Assembly: GCF_000812565.1 (NCBI RefSeq)
Contig: NZ_JTAM01000065.1
Span: forward strand, 1-44,415
Reading direction: 5' to 3'
DNA length: 44,415 nt
Source of the DNA: Flammeovirga sp. OC4
GTDB taxonomy: Bacteria; Bacteroidota; Bacteroidia; Cytophagales; Flammeovirgaceae
Of the stretch, positions 44,385 to 44,415 are shown in pieces. The notes beneath the pieces were generated by a model, which ran no database searches, was not told where the DNA came from, and saw only the letters and a program-made list of their open reading frames with translations. The position numbers and the translations under genes were made by a program. Numbering within the stretch: position 1 is the first letter of the stretch; the number at the start of each line of letters is the position of its first letter.

Positions 44385-44415
44385 ATGAAAACAGCAATAA
44401 GAAATAGTTTTTGGG
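44385..44415 (+). CDS. possible start of a further gene, cut by the window
   Basis: An ATG at 44385 opens a frame (M-K-T-A-I-R-N-S-F-W) that is still open at the window edge. The preceding 215 bp hold no other gene and no clear terminator. Only ten codons are visible, so this is tentative. Confidence 0.25.
   Translation, partial: MKTAIRNSFW

Noticed and set aside
1-44415. CRISPR array, insertion sequence, prophage, tRNA or rRNA
   Set aside because: No regularly spaced repeats, transposase, integrase, phage structural gene, cloverleaf or rRNA-like sequence was recognised on either strand by reading; no search program was run.

Overview
The window comes from an AT-rich chromosome of the phylum Bacteroidota, most likely a marine Cytophagia of the Flammeovirga type. 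The genus is inferred. The phylum rests on several traits: a SusC/SusD/SusE locus, a type IX secretion tail on an amylase, promoters of the TTTG-N17-19-TAnnTTTG kind, and genes with almost no Shine-Dalgarno signals. No rRNA, tRNA, CRISPR array, insertion sequence or prophage was seen.

Layout. 1-5.8 kb: the 3' end of a SpoIIE-type phosphatase, then a MaoC-like hydratase, a single-domain rhodanese, a DyP peroxidase, a lipid A acyltransferase, CysQ and a bestrophin channel. 6.3-12.3 kb: a large secreted multidomain protein, a PatB-type C-S lyase, and a PCMD lipoprotein paired with a beta-barrel protein. 12.4-15.5 kb: a two-gene sulfur operon (SulP transporter, then a persulfide-dioxygenase-like MBL protein with two rhodanese domains). 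16-18 kb: groES-groEL. 18.1-22.8 kb: a PAS-DHp protein without an ATPase, HemW, a YhhN membrane protein, an RND/ABC periplasmic adaptor and a small unknown gene. 22.9-34.1 kb: a starch/alpha-glucan utilisation locus with a secreted GH13 amylase, SusE-, SusD- and SusC-like proteins and a divergent LacI-family regulator. 34.4-43.4 kb: a same-strand run of a propeller/SpoIIE sensor phosphatase, an overlapping LolD-like ATPase, a 1592-residue AsmA-like protein and a small DUF1523-like protein. 43.4-44.2 kb: a His-rich YceI lipoprotein.

How the genes work together. The Sus locus is a coherent system: SusE/SusD capture glucan at the surface, SusC imports it through TonB, and the amylase carries its own SusE-like binding module and a T9SS tail. 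A shared LacI-type operator lies upstream of both the amylase and the lacI gene. The free rhodanese and the SulP/persulfide operon are 12 kb apart but share a Crp/Fnr-type site in exactly the same position relative to the -7 element, so they look co-activated.

Most notable regulatory observations: (1) that matched Crp/Fnr promoter pair; (2) a sigma-54 (-24/-12) promoter with an upstream dyad in front of groESL, unusual for a main chaperonin operon; (3) the shared LacI operators. The most unusual gene context is the propeller-SpoIIE / LolD / giant AsmA-like cluster. I saw no clearly new defence or mobile system.
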